A DNA stretch of 64,000 bases, from the NCBI GenBank assembly GCA_003260075.1, contig QLIY01000577.1, positions 15,844 through 79,843 of the forward strand, read 5' to 3'. The translations under genes and the position numbers were made by a program. How positions within the stretch are numbered: the stretch's first letter is position 1; each line of letters starts with the position of its first letter. Positions 1 through 12,857 of this stretch are shown piece after piece. The notes under the pieces were generated by a model that was not told the origin of the DNA, did not search any database, and saw only the letters and a list, made by a program, of their open reading frames with translations. The stretch is from Phallusia mammillata. Its lineage: Eukaryota; Chordata; Ascidiacea; Phlebobranchia; Ascidiidae.

Positions 1-509
1 TTTTTCAATTCTCGGCAACAAAAGAGAGAAAATACTGCTCCGTTGCCATAGTTGAGCGTCACTGCAACTTTGTTTCAGCTGGGGAAGTGAAAATGAGCAC
101 TTTTGTTAACGGCGTGTACTGTTTACATAGCAACCGGATTATCGCATAATCCGGTTAATCGCATCAAATAGCCTTGGCAAATCGATGATGCGATTAACCG
201 GATTCGTCTGTATAAGATTGTTTTTCATATAAACAATTTGTCTATTTCAGGTTTTTTTTAACGCCGCTCGCCTACTTATAATTTACTTGTTATGTCGAAA
301 TGGTTATGGTTCAAGGCTTGCTTTGAAAAAACTTTTACATTTACACAAACTAAAAACAAACAATGCAAAATTCACACGTATATCAACAAGTACTTATATG
401 TGTACTTGCAAATTGTTCGGCATGCCATGTAAACACCTATCGTACCATACGATACAGGGGGGTGCTCGGTTTAAATGTATTAGCTTAGTAAACAAACACT
501 CCCAATTAC

Positions 510-1639
510 CTGAGGTGTAGTCCGGGTCTTTTAGTCTACTGCAATAGAACGGTCTTACATCATCGCAACGCTGATCATTCCATTTGCCAGCTTTATCAGC
601 AGTCCAGATCATTTCAACACAATGTTCAGCCTGTTAATAGTACACAAGAAATGTATTATATTTCACTAGAGTTAAAAAGTTTCAGGCTTAGGTTTTTTTC
701 GCACGCCACACAAAAACAAATTTACCAATCTTTGTTTTAACTCTTTTAGGCTGTGCACCACAATTTGACATTTGGCGTATTATTAATATTTGAAAACCTT
801 GAAAACAAAAGAAAAAATAATAATATAGCTTGAGATTTTCATTGGTACCAGAAAATAGATCAGCTAAACAACATAAAATATGCTCAGTCTATTGAGTAGA
901 CATTTTTATAAGCAGACTAAGTGTCTTGCAACCATAAAATTAGGTTAAAAACAAAACATTAGTACGACAATCCATTCACTGCGTACAAACTTTGTAAAAG
1001 TTAAGCTATAAGTTTGTTTGTAACATCCCAACTTTAAAATAAAATGTTGTTGAATCTATGTGTTAAACAGTTAAAGTTTGGGGCTCACCCCCTCCTGGTT
1101 ATTTGGTTCTTCTGACGCCCAGTTGGTATACCAGACATCGGAGTTGTCAGACCATATAAACTGTCGGTTTGTTCCTATTGCGTTCAACCCGATCCAGATG
1201 TTAGATGGAGATGCGAAGAGTTTGGAAGTCAAAAAAGCTGAAAAGTAAGTTTACAGTCAAACTTCGATACTATGCCACCCTTTGGGACCGAGAGAAAGTG
1301 GCATGGTAGCGAGAGTTTCAATGCACTGATTTTAAACAAAATGTGAATTTGAGTGAACGGAGTACTTGCTATTACTGTATGTGAAAAAATCCTAAATGAA
1401 TTATAAAGTTAACAGCGTGTACATCACATAAAATGCAATGTAGGTCATGCGATTGCTATGTCGGTATGTACAAATTGTGCTTAAGCATCAACTCGAACAC
1501 AAATATAATACTTACAGTTGTAATATGGGTTAGTGAGGGAAGCGAGGAATCCACTTTTCGATTCGCAATAAGTTTCTGCGTCAGCCCATGTGGCACGCAG
1601 CGATCGGTCGGTAAATCCAACTTCAAGGAAGCACTTGCT

Positions 1640-1695
<56 letters not shown>

Positions 1696-2216
1696 TATCA
1701 AATACCAATAATAAGACTACCGCAAAAAGTAGCCAACTATTCAGATTTGTACTAAACTGGACCGTTTTAACAAAACATACATGACATATTACAGCTGTAT
1801 TAAAACGTTTACAGCAGTGGTTCCCCACCTAAATCAACGAATTCCTCACTTAAGATTTCAAAACATTTTTATATCGTCCAATAGACTTCATAGATACTAA
1901 ACCATACAAAAATCGGGTAAAATTAGGTATTTTATCAATATCTAAGATTGTATTCTCAGAGCTAAAGTGTCTATTTACAAATTACATGTACAATTTAAAG
2001 TAAATTCTTTCCTTCAAGATTTAAAATCCCAAATTCGGCTTTTAGATTTCGCAACGCATCCGATCAAGTCTAAAAATCGTCACAAAACTGGGTCACATAC
2101 TGTTGGGCAGCCTCCGTGTACGATAGGGGCTGGGGTAGGGCTCGAAGCGACTGCCCCAACCCGCTTCTGACAAATAAACCCGTTGCTAATTCCGCAGTTG
2201 TTGTCCGACCATAATC
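510..2216 (-). CDS. C-type lectin-domain protein (partial, 5' end not found)
   Basis: Four exons read on the minus strand: 2101-2216, about 1516-1639, 1089-1237 and 510-630. The first exon encodes the end of one C-type lectin domain (GLWSDNNCGISNGFICQK) and a Pro/Thr-rich linker. The next three encode one whole domain: WADAETYCESKSGFLASLTN, then IWIGLN, the sugar-selecting triplet EPN (in EEPNNQEG), and the calcium/sugar motif WND (GKWNDQRC) followed by PFYC. EPN plus WND is the calcium-dependent mannose-type binding signature, so binding of mannose-like sugars by a secreted or surface lectin is expected from the family. Phases agree across 1516/1237 and 1089/630. The 53-base G run just upstream of the 1639 exon edge is probably gap filler, so that acceptor and some linker may be lost. 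The last exon ends at a donor, so more 3' exons lie beyond position 510. Confidence 0.8.
1640..1692. other. Long G run, probable gap filler
   Basis: 53 consecutive Gs between two exons of the lectin gene. Four C runs of 88-96 bases occur elsewhere in the window in similarly awkward places. A homopolymer of this purity and length is best read as filled gap; polyglycine or polyproline proteins read through it are not real. Confidence 0.7.
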
Positions 2217-3603
2217 CTGCAATCAAGCAACAGTAGCAATGTATATAGCATATAATATGTAATGTAGTGAGATAGGTCAAATATTGAAAAACAAATACAC
2301 GGTTTGGCTATTTCATTCTGATTAGAAAAGGACAAAATCTGCAATTGCCTTGTTGAACAAAAGGTTACATCGAAGACAGTTGAGCATTTCAACAAATATA
2401 AAACAGTTTAAGATAGCTTCCGCTGCACGACCGTAAATTCATATAACGTCACCATTTGTTATAATAAAGAATATTTTTATATTTTATATCTGAGGCCATG
2501 TTTGAATTTTTAATACCCTACTGTCTTCGAATGTAACCTTTTGACAAGTTAATGTGATGAGTTTTGCAATGTGAGCGTTTAATGAATCATGTGTCTAGAT
2601 TACAGGTTTTTAGCAGCCACTTTTGGACCACTATAAAAAATAGCGATAGTACACTGGCACAGTTCGGCCAACCATAATTTTGGTTTTACTTTTGTTGGCA
2701 AACTCACTTGTTTACAACACCTTAAAAAAGTTTCTGTGTCACAAAAAGCAAACACATATACATACACAAATTTCACAAACCGAAAAGACGAACTTTAGAA
2801 TTCAGTTTACTTTTTTGTTTTCATGTTTGACATTAGAACAATTTTATCTTTTTAGGTTACAAACTACAGTTTTTGTTTGCGTCTCCCTTTTACAGACTCG
2901 TAAAGCAAAAAAAAAAACAATTTAAAAAACAACTTCTTTAGTAAATGTAGGGTAAAACTGTTATTCATAGCGAACAGGGCCAAGAAGGATTTCTGCTGTT
3001 GTCGTGTAACGAAAACTCGTTTTTTTTTNTTTTTCATAGGCAACAACTTTTAAAAACGGCTGCGGGCCGGATAATTTTGCTTGGCGGGCCGCAGGTTGCC
3101 GACCCCTGGTTTAAACTGAGATTGTATTTCCAGTTTATTGTCAGAGAAAGGGCGATAGTAAAACCATAGTCTTTACATACCCTAGTCTGAAAGCGCAATG
3201 GCAAAAACAGCATTAAAAGTGGGAAGCTACGTCATCTAGCGGTGGTGTGGCACTTTTGCAAGCTACAATGGAATCGGTATTAAGAAAACGCGTGATTAGC
3301 GGGTTTTAAGTGTGATATTTGGTATTTTTTTTTGTATTAGTTTTTTTCTGTAAAATTGTAATGTAAAGACTATGGTTATAAAGCGCAAGCAACTGGCAAA
3401 ACATTTAATACACTTTAATGTTTTGATGGAAATGAGGTAATGGATTTGGATTCGAGTGTAATTTGTCTACGAGCTTTTCGACGCCACTTATGTCGTTGTC
3501 TTAACAGCTAGTTTGCACAAATTTACTGACATGATTTTTTACACGTGCAAGGTTTGTAACACTAAAACCACAGGACATTGAACGATTAATCGACGTTCTG
3601 GCG
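2217..3603. other. Intergenic, no gene recognised; hAT end at 3061-3108
   Basis: AT-rich sequence with no exon I can support. At about 3061-3108 the text ends in GCAGGTTGCCGACCCCTG, which reversed is the common animal hAT terminus starting CAGGGGTCGGCAACC; no partner end or matching 8-bp duplication of GTTTAAAC was found, so it is a solo remnant. A single N at 3029 lies in a T run. The missing 5' exons of the lectin gene may be here. Confidence 0.5.
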
Positions 3604-3882
3604 CAGTGGCGTAGGCAGACGAAAATTTTAGGAACACGTGACTTGCCAAACTTTGGTTCGAAGGTACAGCAAAATGCTTTATTGATTTATTCCATGTCTT
3701 CATAAATATAAATGGATTTCAGCTTACAACTTGGTGACAACAGCCATTTTTGTTAATTTATATATTCCTTTGATAGTTGAAAAACGAAACCACAATGATG
3801 AGGGACAAAACTACACAAAATTAAAGTTTCTCAATATACAACTTTAAAATTTTGGGAGGGGCCAAAGCTGGCTACGCCACTG
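3604..3882. mobile_element. hAT-type MITE with perfect 8-bp target duplication
   Basis: A 279-bp element begins CAGTGGCGTAGGCAG and ends CTGGCTACGCCACTG, so its ends are inverted repeats with one mismatch over 15 bases. It is flanked on both sides by the same 8 bases, TTCTGGCG (3596-3603 and 3883-3890). Eight-base duplications and CAGNG-type ends identify the hAT superfamily. It has no coding capacity and must have been moved by a transposase made elsewhere. Confidence 0.92.
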
Positions 3883-5375
3883 TTCTGGCGTAACAAATCC
3901 TGCCTTTTCAACCATGAAATTGCGTCATGTTTCCATACCCTTATCTGTAGGTTTCCATACAAAAATCTGTATTAATTTACCATACATTTAATAACATTTG
4001 TATAAAGCCCGCGCTCTTGTTGTTAAAAATGATCCCAGTTTGGGTACTACGGCTATTGTAGTGTGGACATCGCATATGATCAAAATAGCTTTTTATTCGT
4101 TCCGGAAGAAATTTACTGCAAATATAGAAATATTGGGGGAGGGGGGTGTTTGGGCCAAAACATTTGTCTAGTTAATCAACTTAGCCCACAATAGTTTATG
4201 ATAAAACGAAATCGAATGTTTTATTGTACGTAATAAATAAAATGAGCTGCCAAAGTACAGTGTTTTATTAAAACAGAGTGAGTAGATGGTTTAGAATATG
4301 GAGTTCAGTATGAAAAAAAAATGTATTATTAGAGACTACCAATATTGATGCTTGTTTATTTTGTGCGGCAGTTTTACTTTTAGATATGTAGTTGACAAAT
4401 TACTGGGTGAGTTGCACCAGTTTAAAACTGTTTGTGACCATTACGGTTTATGACCAGTTTGCAAAGGAAGGAGACAGCTTATTATCGATCGCCAGCAAAA
4501 AGATGTCCATTGTTCACATAATGCGGTAGTAGCAGTAAAAAAACTAATCTGTGACTAATAATATAGTTTGTACTGTAAAATGTGAGGCAGGTAATAACTA
4601 GAGCTAGACTTGTTTAGTAAAATCATACTTGATTTTGACTTGTTTGATACCAGACTTAACGGCATTTACTTAAAACAGTTCAGGAAAATAATATTTGTTT
4701 TTGTAATGAAGTTATGTATTTCAGTAAAAAATCTTCTTATTTATACAACAACAATAAAAGTGTTTAGAAGGTTTATCGATTCTAGTACTTTATTGCACAC
4801 TACAGAATAGCATGTAAGTGTAACTAAACGCAATGATGGTCAGTTTTGCCTACTATCTATCTCTTATATTTCTCAAAAGTTTAGCCTTACAAATTTATTT
4901 TTATCCTGACTCAACCACCAACATTGTATCAACATAAAATTAAAAGAAAAGTCAGCACAGCTTTAATTGTTTGCTGGGGATGCAAAATATGTGATATTTA
5001 TTATTCATATACTGTTGCACTATCACTACTTTCTCTCTTCTGTAATTTGCTGTGAAAAAAAAATGTTTTGTCTTCTATAGATAAAATGATAATCTTTTTA
5101 ACTGCAAGCTCCATATGGATGTTAAGAATGAATATAAGTTGCCTTTGAAAATAATGTCCCAGAAAAAGAAATATTGATACAGTGCAGCATTTAAAATGTG
5201 TGTTTCTTTTCAACACTGAAGACAGTAGACAGTATCTATGGTATAAATAAAATGAAACCCTAACATAAAGCCTGTAACTTTGATTTATTATCATTACTCA
5301 CATTTCATTTTTAGAACTACCAAGTAGTCCATGTGTCTTATTTGTTGAATTTGAGTAAGCACTTTGGCATCTAAG

Positions 5376-5630
5376 ATGAGATCCAGCATTGTTCCTGTCC
5401 TGCGCTCATCATACAAAACATTTCAGCTGAGAAAGGCTGTTAGATGTTGCTGTGTTCGGCCCATGTCTCATCAGGCCATCATGAAAAAGCCCGAGAGGGT
5501 GTTTTTTGGAATTACAAAATTCGTCACTGTTCTTGCACCATTTGTGTACCTTGGAGGAATGATGTCAATGAAGGGAGCAAGCTTATTAGAAGATTATGAC
5601 ATATTTGTTCCAGAGGATGATGATGATTAA
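5376..5630 (+). CDS. SMDT1: EMRE, essential subunit of the mitochondrial calcium uniporter
   Basis: An intronless 84-residue protein. The N-terminal 45 residues are basic and Ser-rich without acids (RSSYKTFQLRKAVR), a mitochondrial targeting sequence. One membrane segment follows (FGITKFVTVLAPFVYLGG) with a GxxxS-type packing motif (GGMMS), then the family's diagnostic tail: ALLEEHDIFVPEDDD in human corresponds to SLLEDYDIFVPEDDDD here. In animals EMRE sits in the inner membrane, couples MCU to the MICU1/2 gatekeepers and is required for channel opening; the acidic tail contacts MICU1. The start is the ATG at 5376; the frame is open a little upstream but has no earlier ATG. An ATTAAA at 5771 could be its polyadenylation signal. 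Length and tail match the family closely. Confidence 0.93.
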   Translation: MRSSIVPVLRSSYKTFQLRKAVRCCCVRPMSHQAIMKKPERVFFGITKFVTVLAPFVYLGGMMSMKGASLLEDYDIFVPEDDDD

Positions 5631-5779
5631 TCATCTTTACTTGTAATTGTACTGAACCATGAACATACAAACATCGCATCTTGTGTACAACTGTGCTGTG
5701 CATTTTTGACAAAAAAAAATACTGCTGGTGAAGTTTACTTTTGATGTTTTTGCATGTTTGTGTAGAACCTATTAAATTA

Positions 5780-7680
5780 TAGATTGAAATGTTTTGTTTC
5801 GGTTTTTGTAAATCACTCAATGTATTACTACATTTATTCATGATTTTTAGATTTGTTTTTGTTTACAACAACATTTTTATTGTCTTGGACAAACTTTGCT
5901 ACAAATAAGTTTGTGTGTTGTAATGTTCTGTAATTATTTAAAAAAATGCACAAATATTTTACCCCTCTTAATTGGGTATTTTTCATTTCTGTGGTCCAGG
6001 AAAATTGTCAGGTTGACATGAAAAGATTGTCTTCGCATGTACTTTGGTCATTGCATTAATTGCGAATTTTATTTTGATTGTGTAGTTTGAATAGTACATT
6101 TTAGTTCAGTGTTTCTCAACCTGTGGGTCACCTCCTTGAACCCCCCCCCCAGATTTTTGTTTACTGTCCACCAATTGGTCGATGCGCGGTGTAAATTTTC
6201 CAACAACGCATCGAAAGTCTTTTCCGGGCGCACCTACTTTTTGTGAAAAAACGGAAGCTACTCGCCTACCGCCAGAAAAACTTTCGCGTACCATAGGCTG
6301 GGAACCCTTGCGGTAAAGGATTGGGAAGGAAAGGCGCGAAGGTGCTATGTGACAACACCCAGGCCCCCCCCCCCCCCGCCAATAAGATTGGCGTAAAAAT
6401 GTTAAAGATCTTAAGTGTATTAGCATCACATAACAAAACCACATCCCCCGTTAACTTATTGCAAAGGAACAAGTGTTTAAGTAGACTTAGCCAGACAAGC
6501 AAACAACATGCCAGGACATGGTAAAGCAGGGGTTCCCAACCTTTTTGCGATCTTGTGCCACTTGGACGCTCTGTACTGCCACGCATACCACTTCTTGCTA
6601 TTTTTTTGCCAATAATATTGGCCTACTAAATAACACTAAAGCAGCATAACCAAATTTACTGAGATTTTTGTTTACTGTCCACCAATTGGTCGATCCCCCG
6701 CTGCGGACGCCTATGCCCAGGGCATTAACAAGCCTACGATCAGGCGTGTTCCTTGACGTGGTGGAGTCAAGGGAATGTGGGGTTTCATATACGAGGAGAC
6801 TCAGTGTGCTGGACGCCTTCTTTGATAACATGATCCGCGGCGCTATATCCTTCACCGATCACGCTAAAAAAAGTCCGTCATGGTCTTGAAAGTCGGTCTA
6901 CGCTTTGTAACGGCAGGTACGCACCCTGTACGCCTTCGGAGGTGAAACACCAGTACCTTTGGATAAAAAAACTTGACTTGTTTCACCAACGTCCCAGTAT
7001 GGATGTTGTAATGCGTCAACTCGCTAAAGTGTTTACTTTTAATTGTGCCCTCCACTAACTCAGCCTATACCGCGCCTTATATCGTCTTAACGTTGCGGGG
7101 CAATTTCCCGCCAAAAATCATTGCTGCTGGTCAACAGTTTATGATAAAACTCCATTTTTTTAGTATTATCAATAGACATTTTTGGTCGAGTCGAACCGGA
7201 ACTGAACTTACCTAAACCCACGAACTGTGCTGTTCAATTCTTAAAACACGAACTGTAAATTACATTTTCTTAAAAACACGAAGTGGATTCATACTTTTTA
7301 ATTGCCAAAACGGAATCAGTTAAGATGCATTGTTTTTTTGTGGAAAGAATATATGTGAGATAACCATTGCGTCCAAAAAAATTGTTACATCAAAATTAGA
7401 ACAATTTGTAAAGCTGCTGTTCACAAGGGCTTGAACAGATAAGGTAGCATCCACAGTGTAGTCAAAGTTTTCCACTCATAAAATCTAAATTGGGCGGTTA
7501 ATCCGGAAAAGGTCAATTTCGAGTCGTAAGCGGTATCAATTCGTTTTATTTATTTTTTAAATGCTGGCTTTGTTTTCACAATTAGTTTCTAACTTCGGAC
7601 GCACCCTTTTTAGCTCATTCGCCTAGCCTATATATGGGTGCAAAATATAGTCCCTACTTAAACTTTGATAAAACTTCATT
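5780..7680. other. Repeat-derived intergenic stretch with hAT termini and filler runs
   Basis: No gene recognised. A C10 run at 6141-6150 and a C14 run at 6364-6377 interrupt it. A 33-base string starting AGATTTTTGTTTACTG occurs at 6151 and again at 6662. hAT-like left ends appear at 6107 (CAGTGTTTCTCAACC) and near 6528 (CAGGGGTTCCCAACC), suggesting nested or duplicated hAT remnants. Open frames in this stretch look like chance. Confidence 0.5.
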
Positions 7681-7824
7681 GAAAATCTTTGGTAGATACT
7701 TTAACACCAAAAACTAGCCGCACTGGAGTCGGGTCCACTTTAGGTCAAATGTCAAATAGTTTATAATAGTTTAATTTTTATCCTCTTTTTTGCAGACTTG
7801 TAGAAATGCCGGCGGTTAGGGCCA

Positions 7825-7917
<93 letters not shown>

Positions 7918-8001
7918 TTACCTTCTTGACCTAAAGTGAACCGGACTCCAGTGCCGCTAGTTTTTTGGTCTTACTACCAAAAAAAGTATCTACCAAAATC
8001 T
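7681..8001. repeat. Foldback (long inverted repeat) with filled loop
   Basis: The arm at 7681-7746 and the arm at 7926-8001 are reverse complements with a few mismatches and small indels; for example the left arm contains GGTAGATACTTTAACACC and GCACTGGAGTC, and the right arm contains GACTCCAGTGC and AAAGTATCTACC. Between them is a 91-base C run (7827-7917). The structure resembles a foldback element or MITE whose hairpin loop could not be sequenced or assembled. Outer boundaries were not resolved. Confidence 0.75.
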
Positions 8002-8254
8002 TCGCCGAGTAACCCTGATGGCTGGGATTAAAAATCACTAGGCAAAATCTTTCAGAAATCAAAACTTTGTCACTAATAACCATTTGTTGCCATATGAGAA
8101 GTAAATTACAAAATTAATTTTAATTTGGTTTATACTAGACTGCGCGATATTATTGGCAAATGACCCACAAACAGACACAGAAATTCTAAACATTAATCGT
8201 AAATCGTATGGACAGGGGACTTCCCGGTTTAGGTTTCAATTCAACAATCGATGG

Positions 8255-8786
8255 CAGAGGGCTGCCACTCCTTTGGGATTTTTCCCAAGATCTTGGGATT
8301 TCAGTGCTGAGCTTGGGATCTTGGGAAAAACTTTTTAAACCTTGGGATTTTTTTGAAATTATCCGTTTAATACGTTTAAAATACAATTAATACTATTGTT
8401 GCGAACACAAATTATCCTTTTGCAAAAATCACCTTTTTATGTAACGATTTGCGTAACAGTGCTTTATCAATTTTGTGTTCGAAGCCGTGTAAGTTGATTG
8501 AAATTCCTTGTCAAAACCTGTGAGGCAGGCCAGTACTACTGGCTTTTCGATGTATCATATGTGCCAGTAAAAAAAATGTAAAAAAAATTTTTTTTCTTTT
8601 GTATTTTTCTGGTATCTCTTAGCGTCTTTCAAAGGTAGGCTACGTGATGGCTGGGACATGGAGTAACTATAAAGATTATGTTGCCTGTGCCAGCTAGGAT
8701 TTAAACTGTGTATTTGCCATTTTTTGGTTATCTTGGGATTTTTGGACAAACCTTGGGATATCTTAAAGTTCTCAGTGTCAACCCTG
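8255..8786. mobile_element. hAT-type non-autonomous element with perfect 8-bp target duplication
   Basis: A 532-bp element starts CAGAGGGCTGCCACT and ends with the reverse complement of CAGGGTTGACACTGA. The same 8 bases, ATCGATGG, flank it at 8247-8254 and 8787-8794. Inside, the motif CTTGGGATTTTT and its reverse complement recur many times near both ends, as subterminal repeats typical of transposase-binding regions. No transposase is encoded. Confidence 0.9.
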
Positions 8787-9295
8787 ATCGATGGTTTAAC
8801 ATCAAACAAATCAAACAAGTCAATGTAAATTAATATACTGTTTGTACTGTGGTTAATGTTTTTGCAAAAAGATATAGGCCTAATGGGTAATAAAAAAGAG
8901 TATCCTTTGATAGATGGTCACTACTATAAAGCTTTCAACACAACTTGAAACAATCGTAACAGGCTGATAAGCAATAACCCATAAACATAGCAAACTTGTT
9001 CCATGTTTACATTTAAAATGTCTCTTAATCAAGCTCCATTTTTGCCTGAAACCATTCTGTTCATGAGGATCATAATGTATTTTTTTCGGCGCAATTTGCT
9101 CAGCATTAACATACTTGTCACAAGTAAAACTTAACCGAGTAAGAAGTTATTGTTACTTTGTTGTATATATGCCTGATGGCGAAGCTTGCAAAAATAAAGA
9201 GACGCAATAACACAATGAGACCCGGAGACTTGTCGCTGTATTTGATAAAGCTAACAATTGAGCCGCGTCCCGCACCTAATGCTTTCGATTAAAAA

Positions 9296-9470
9296 GGAAA
9301 TTTGGCCTTTCGGCAATATGTTTTGGCAATAGCCGTTAAGATTTGTCAACTTTTTTTTTTAATTAATAATTAAACCCCCCCCCCGGAAATTTGGCCTTTC
9401 GGCAATATGTTTTGGCAATAGCCGTTAAGATTGTCAACTAAAACGTTTTTTTTTTTAATTAATAATTAAT
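9296..9470. repeat. Direct duplication of about 80 bp joined by C10
   Basis: Two near-identical copies beginning GGAAATTTGGCCTTTCGGC (9296 and 9385) are separated by ten Cs (9375-9384). The copies differ by small indels. Same pattern as the other filler junctions; likely unmerged overlapping contig ends. Confidence 0.8.
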
Positions 9471-11544
9471 AGCTTTTGAACGCACAGGTCGAATAATGTA
9501 GTTCTGCTAAACTTAGTACAAAAACCGTTGTATTCCCTTAAGAATAATCTTTAAATGTCATTTCCTGCGTAGATCTGCATGTCAGAATGCCGTGCAACTG
9601 TCTTAGGTGGAATTTGGCTCTAAACTCAAAAAGCCATTTAAACAGACATAACAAATCCATATCGAATGTTGCACGCTTATTTTTTTGTGTGTGCAGCAGA
9701 TTTTTTCAGATATCACCAAACTAAGCAAATTACAACAAATATAAGCAAATTACACCGTCATGTTTACCTTTAGCGTTTCAGGAACATCATTTCCTTGAAC
9801 ATATATATTGTGCATAATGTCAAACTTAAATGCTGCTTATTAGGGTAAATTAACAATTTAGGTGTACACAAAAGCAATCCAGCAAGCAAAACCCTATTGA
9901 ATGATTCAGTTTTTACGATATACACCCGGAATAACATTGTTTTAGGTCATGGGAAATATTCTATGGTACTGTTTAGCCTTATGTTTGTGAACTTAAAACT
10001 GTTTGCCAAACCATAAGATTACACGGTAGTAACAGGTAAAATGGCGTCAGTGCGCGAAAAAACACTTTGCATTCATCAACAATCAAAACTTGCCTCGAAG
10101 ATAAAAAAATATATGGTAATGATTAACACGGAGAGCTTGTACAATGTAAACAGGCGGGAAGCTCGACTTTTAGCTTAAATCAAGTACTTCCAGCAACCAG
10201 TAGGCCATCAAGTTGAACCAATTATTTTTTTGCCTATGTTGTAAACTTTGTTTAAACCTAAATTTCGCACGTGCAAATTTTGTGTCAAACACGAAATGCA
10301 AAATTTGTTTGTTATTTAAAAATGCGTTTTGTGATCATTTCTACAAATTTCTGTTCGTGAATAAACTCTTGTGTTTGACTTTTAGCGCTGTATTTGGTAA
10401 ACTTCCAAATTGTGTAATACTGAGGATACATCTGTTTCTGTCTTTGTTTTTGTGTGGTGGTTACATTTACAACAAATCGATTGTTAGACTTGGAATTTTT
10501 TATTCTAAGGAATTTGCGAACTGAATACAACGACCAGTAGGCGAATGACTGTTTGCCGCTAACGAACATGTGTTTAAACGATGAGAGTTTTTACAAAACG
10601 CGCGGGACCCTATCCCAGTAACACGATCCTACCAAAACATGTTTTCCTTATATTCGCAATTCATCCGAAATTCGTAGAGAACCAGTGAAAAGAAATCGGA
10701 TCCACTTTACACGATGCCACAACAGAGCGTCTCTGAACGTTTCTTGACATACACTAACTTTACCAACTCAATTAATAACAAGTGTTAGAGCTGGTTTGAT
10801 TATTTACGATTCAAGGAATCAATGGTTATGTTTGTAGGAATCATAATCCCAAAAAATCTCAGCCTTGTTTCTAAAGGTAACTTGAGTAAGTGCTTGTTTA
10901 CAGTTAAGTGGTCACAATAACGACGCCATAATAATCCGGTAAGCGCATCGGTTTGATGCGGCGGCACCTTCTGTTCACAAAAAGCCTATCCAGTTCCGGA
11001 TTCTTTTACACGGGCTACGATTGAACTGCTTTCGCCCGATTTTTGCCGCGTTTACACAGGCCCATCTGTTACAAGGCATGATGCCACCCCAAATTCATTT
11101 AGATGACGCTTGAACCACGGTCGTGAGATGTTTTTTAGACAGCATTACACTGTCGTGTGCCAGACCTTGCCACAATCACATTTTCTATGGTCGCCAATAA
11201 AATTAGCAACGATTTGAGACGCAATAAAATTTCTGAGATCACGAGATATACTCGTTTTTTTCACCACACGTTTACATCAGTAACAGTGTGTAGTGTTTAT
11301 CAACAAATAGAGGCTTCGAGACACGGCTATAAAGTTACTTCATTTTATGTGCTGTAAAAACATAGGTCATTGTATTCAGCCCACGCGGGAACATTTTTCT
11401 TTACTTACTCATGCTATTCATTCGTGATAGGGTTGTTGGATTTTTTTATCTTTTCGAAGATGTATGAATTCAAGTTTTTTTTTCGGTTCACGAAAAGTGT
11501 TTAAACAGGCCAGATATCATTATTCACCACCCACTTCAACGTTA
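9471..11544. other. Intergenic, nothing recognised
   Basis: AT-rich sequence without a supported exon, transposon boundary or RNA gene. The open frames are short, rich in Phe, Cys, Leu and Asn, and show no domain. Confidence 0.4.
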
Positions 11545-11549
11545 TCACA

Positions 11550-12077
11550 CACGAATCCGATTAGACCTTGAATAATTTGCTGTTGAAAGCCCAACAGATC
11601 CAATGGTTCCGCGTATCTGATAGAACTGGGTCGTATCTTTATCGCTGGGTCTGGACTCCATCACCCATATTTCATTTGTTCTGATTAAAAGCACATGACA
11701 AGTGGATGTGGATAGCGGATCAGTGGGTGCTACAACTGGGAAGTACATGACTTAACTTGCGAGATCGTTTTCACTTGAAAACATGAATAATATGAAGTAA
11801 TGCGGAAGGGTTCTTCGCTCAACTACAGCTTCTGTTATAAATGGCTGCAGTTCGACCACTTCAGTGTTAAAGCACCCTTGTGTCTCCGATACTGTAACGC
11901 AATTTCAGGGCGCAAAGAAAACAAAGCCCATTGACAAAAAGCAGGAACTATTTCGCCATTTGAGTGTTCTTCATTAGTCTCTTTATTCATACACGCTTCT
12001 TTCCAATTAGAGTCCATTGGAAGTATGTCAAGATTCAAAATATTGTTGACGAGTAGGAACAACGCAAAGTTGAACAT
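11550..12077 (-). CDS. Possible small secreted protein, not recognised
   Basis: On the minus strand an ATG at 12077 opens a frame with a signal-peptide-like start (MFNFALFLLVNNILNLDI) and then a polar region with Cys and Trp (PAFCQWALFSLRPEIALQ). A possible donor follows the HKG codons near 11875, and an acceptor near 11715 (TTCCCAGTTGTAG) joins it in phase to a second frame containing LSTSTCHVLLIRTNEIWV and KDTTQFYQIRGTIGSVG, which reaches a possible donor near 11552. The amino-acid composition is more protein-like than neighbouring chance frames. I do not recognise the family. Both the splice and the gene itself are tentative; without the intron the first frame stops at 11835. Confidence 0.3.
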
Positions 12078-12578
12078 TCACTAAGCACCTCTAGGCAAGG
12101 ATTTTTACGATATTCACTTGCGGGCGTGCACTCTCCCCGTGTTTGTACAACCCTTCGCAGTTCGGTTTCCGAAGAGCGCGGGTGGTTTGTTTATGGCTGA
12201 AAACGTTACAAATGACTTCAGCACAAGTCACTGACCGTGTATTTTTGCAATCTCCAGTCAGGAACATATATATGGCAACTTGCTGAGGCCCACCTTATCA
12301 AACATCAGGAGTTCAATCGATAATAAAATTATAAAGCTTCCGAATAGCCCGCAGGTACGTCTGGTTCTCGCCGAGATTTTACGACCGTTCTTTACAAATT
12401 TGATTTGTAGTCGCTCCCTGTAATGCAGCGCACTGGAGAAGACACCCTGTAGTCATGAGTGACTCACTGTCTACACTGACGCACCGAATGCCATTGTATA
12501 AACAATCGAATGTTGTGAGAAGGGTTTGAGCTTAAACCCACCGTGACTGTCGACACGTGATTACACTCCAAAATTAAT

Positions 12579-12857
12579 CCCTTGATTAAGTAATAGTTTA
12601 AGTCAGTTTGTCTTGGTCCAGCCCAGACACCATGGTACATGTCTAAATTTCAAGTGTGTATCCAAAGCCTGTTTTGTTATTCTGGGGTGACTGGCAACAT
12701 GTTAGGCATCTTCCCCCCCCCCTCCCTTGATTAAGTAATAGTTTAAGTCAGTTTGTCTTGGTCCAGCCCAAACACCATGGTACATGTCTAAATTTCAAGT
12801 TTGTGTATCCAAAGCCTGTTTAGTTATTCTGCGGTGACTGGCAACATGTTAGGCATC
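12579..12857. repeat. Direct duplication of about 135 bp joined by C10
   Basis: Copies start CCCTTGATTAAGTAATAG at about 12579 and 12724, separated by C10 at 12713-12722. A handful of single-base differences (for example CCCAGACACC against CCCAAACACC) are what two haplotypes would show. Confidence 0.8.

Noticed and set aside
1..509. Further lectin exons at the window start
   Set aside because: The open frame past the 510 donor stops being lectin-like; nothing could be aligned to a known domain.
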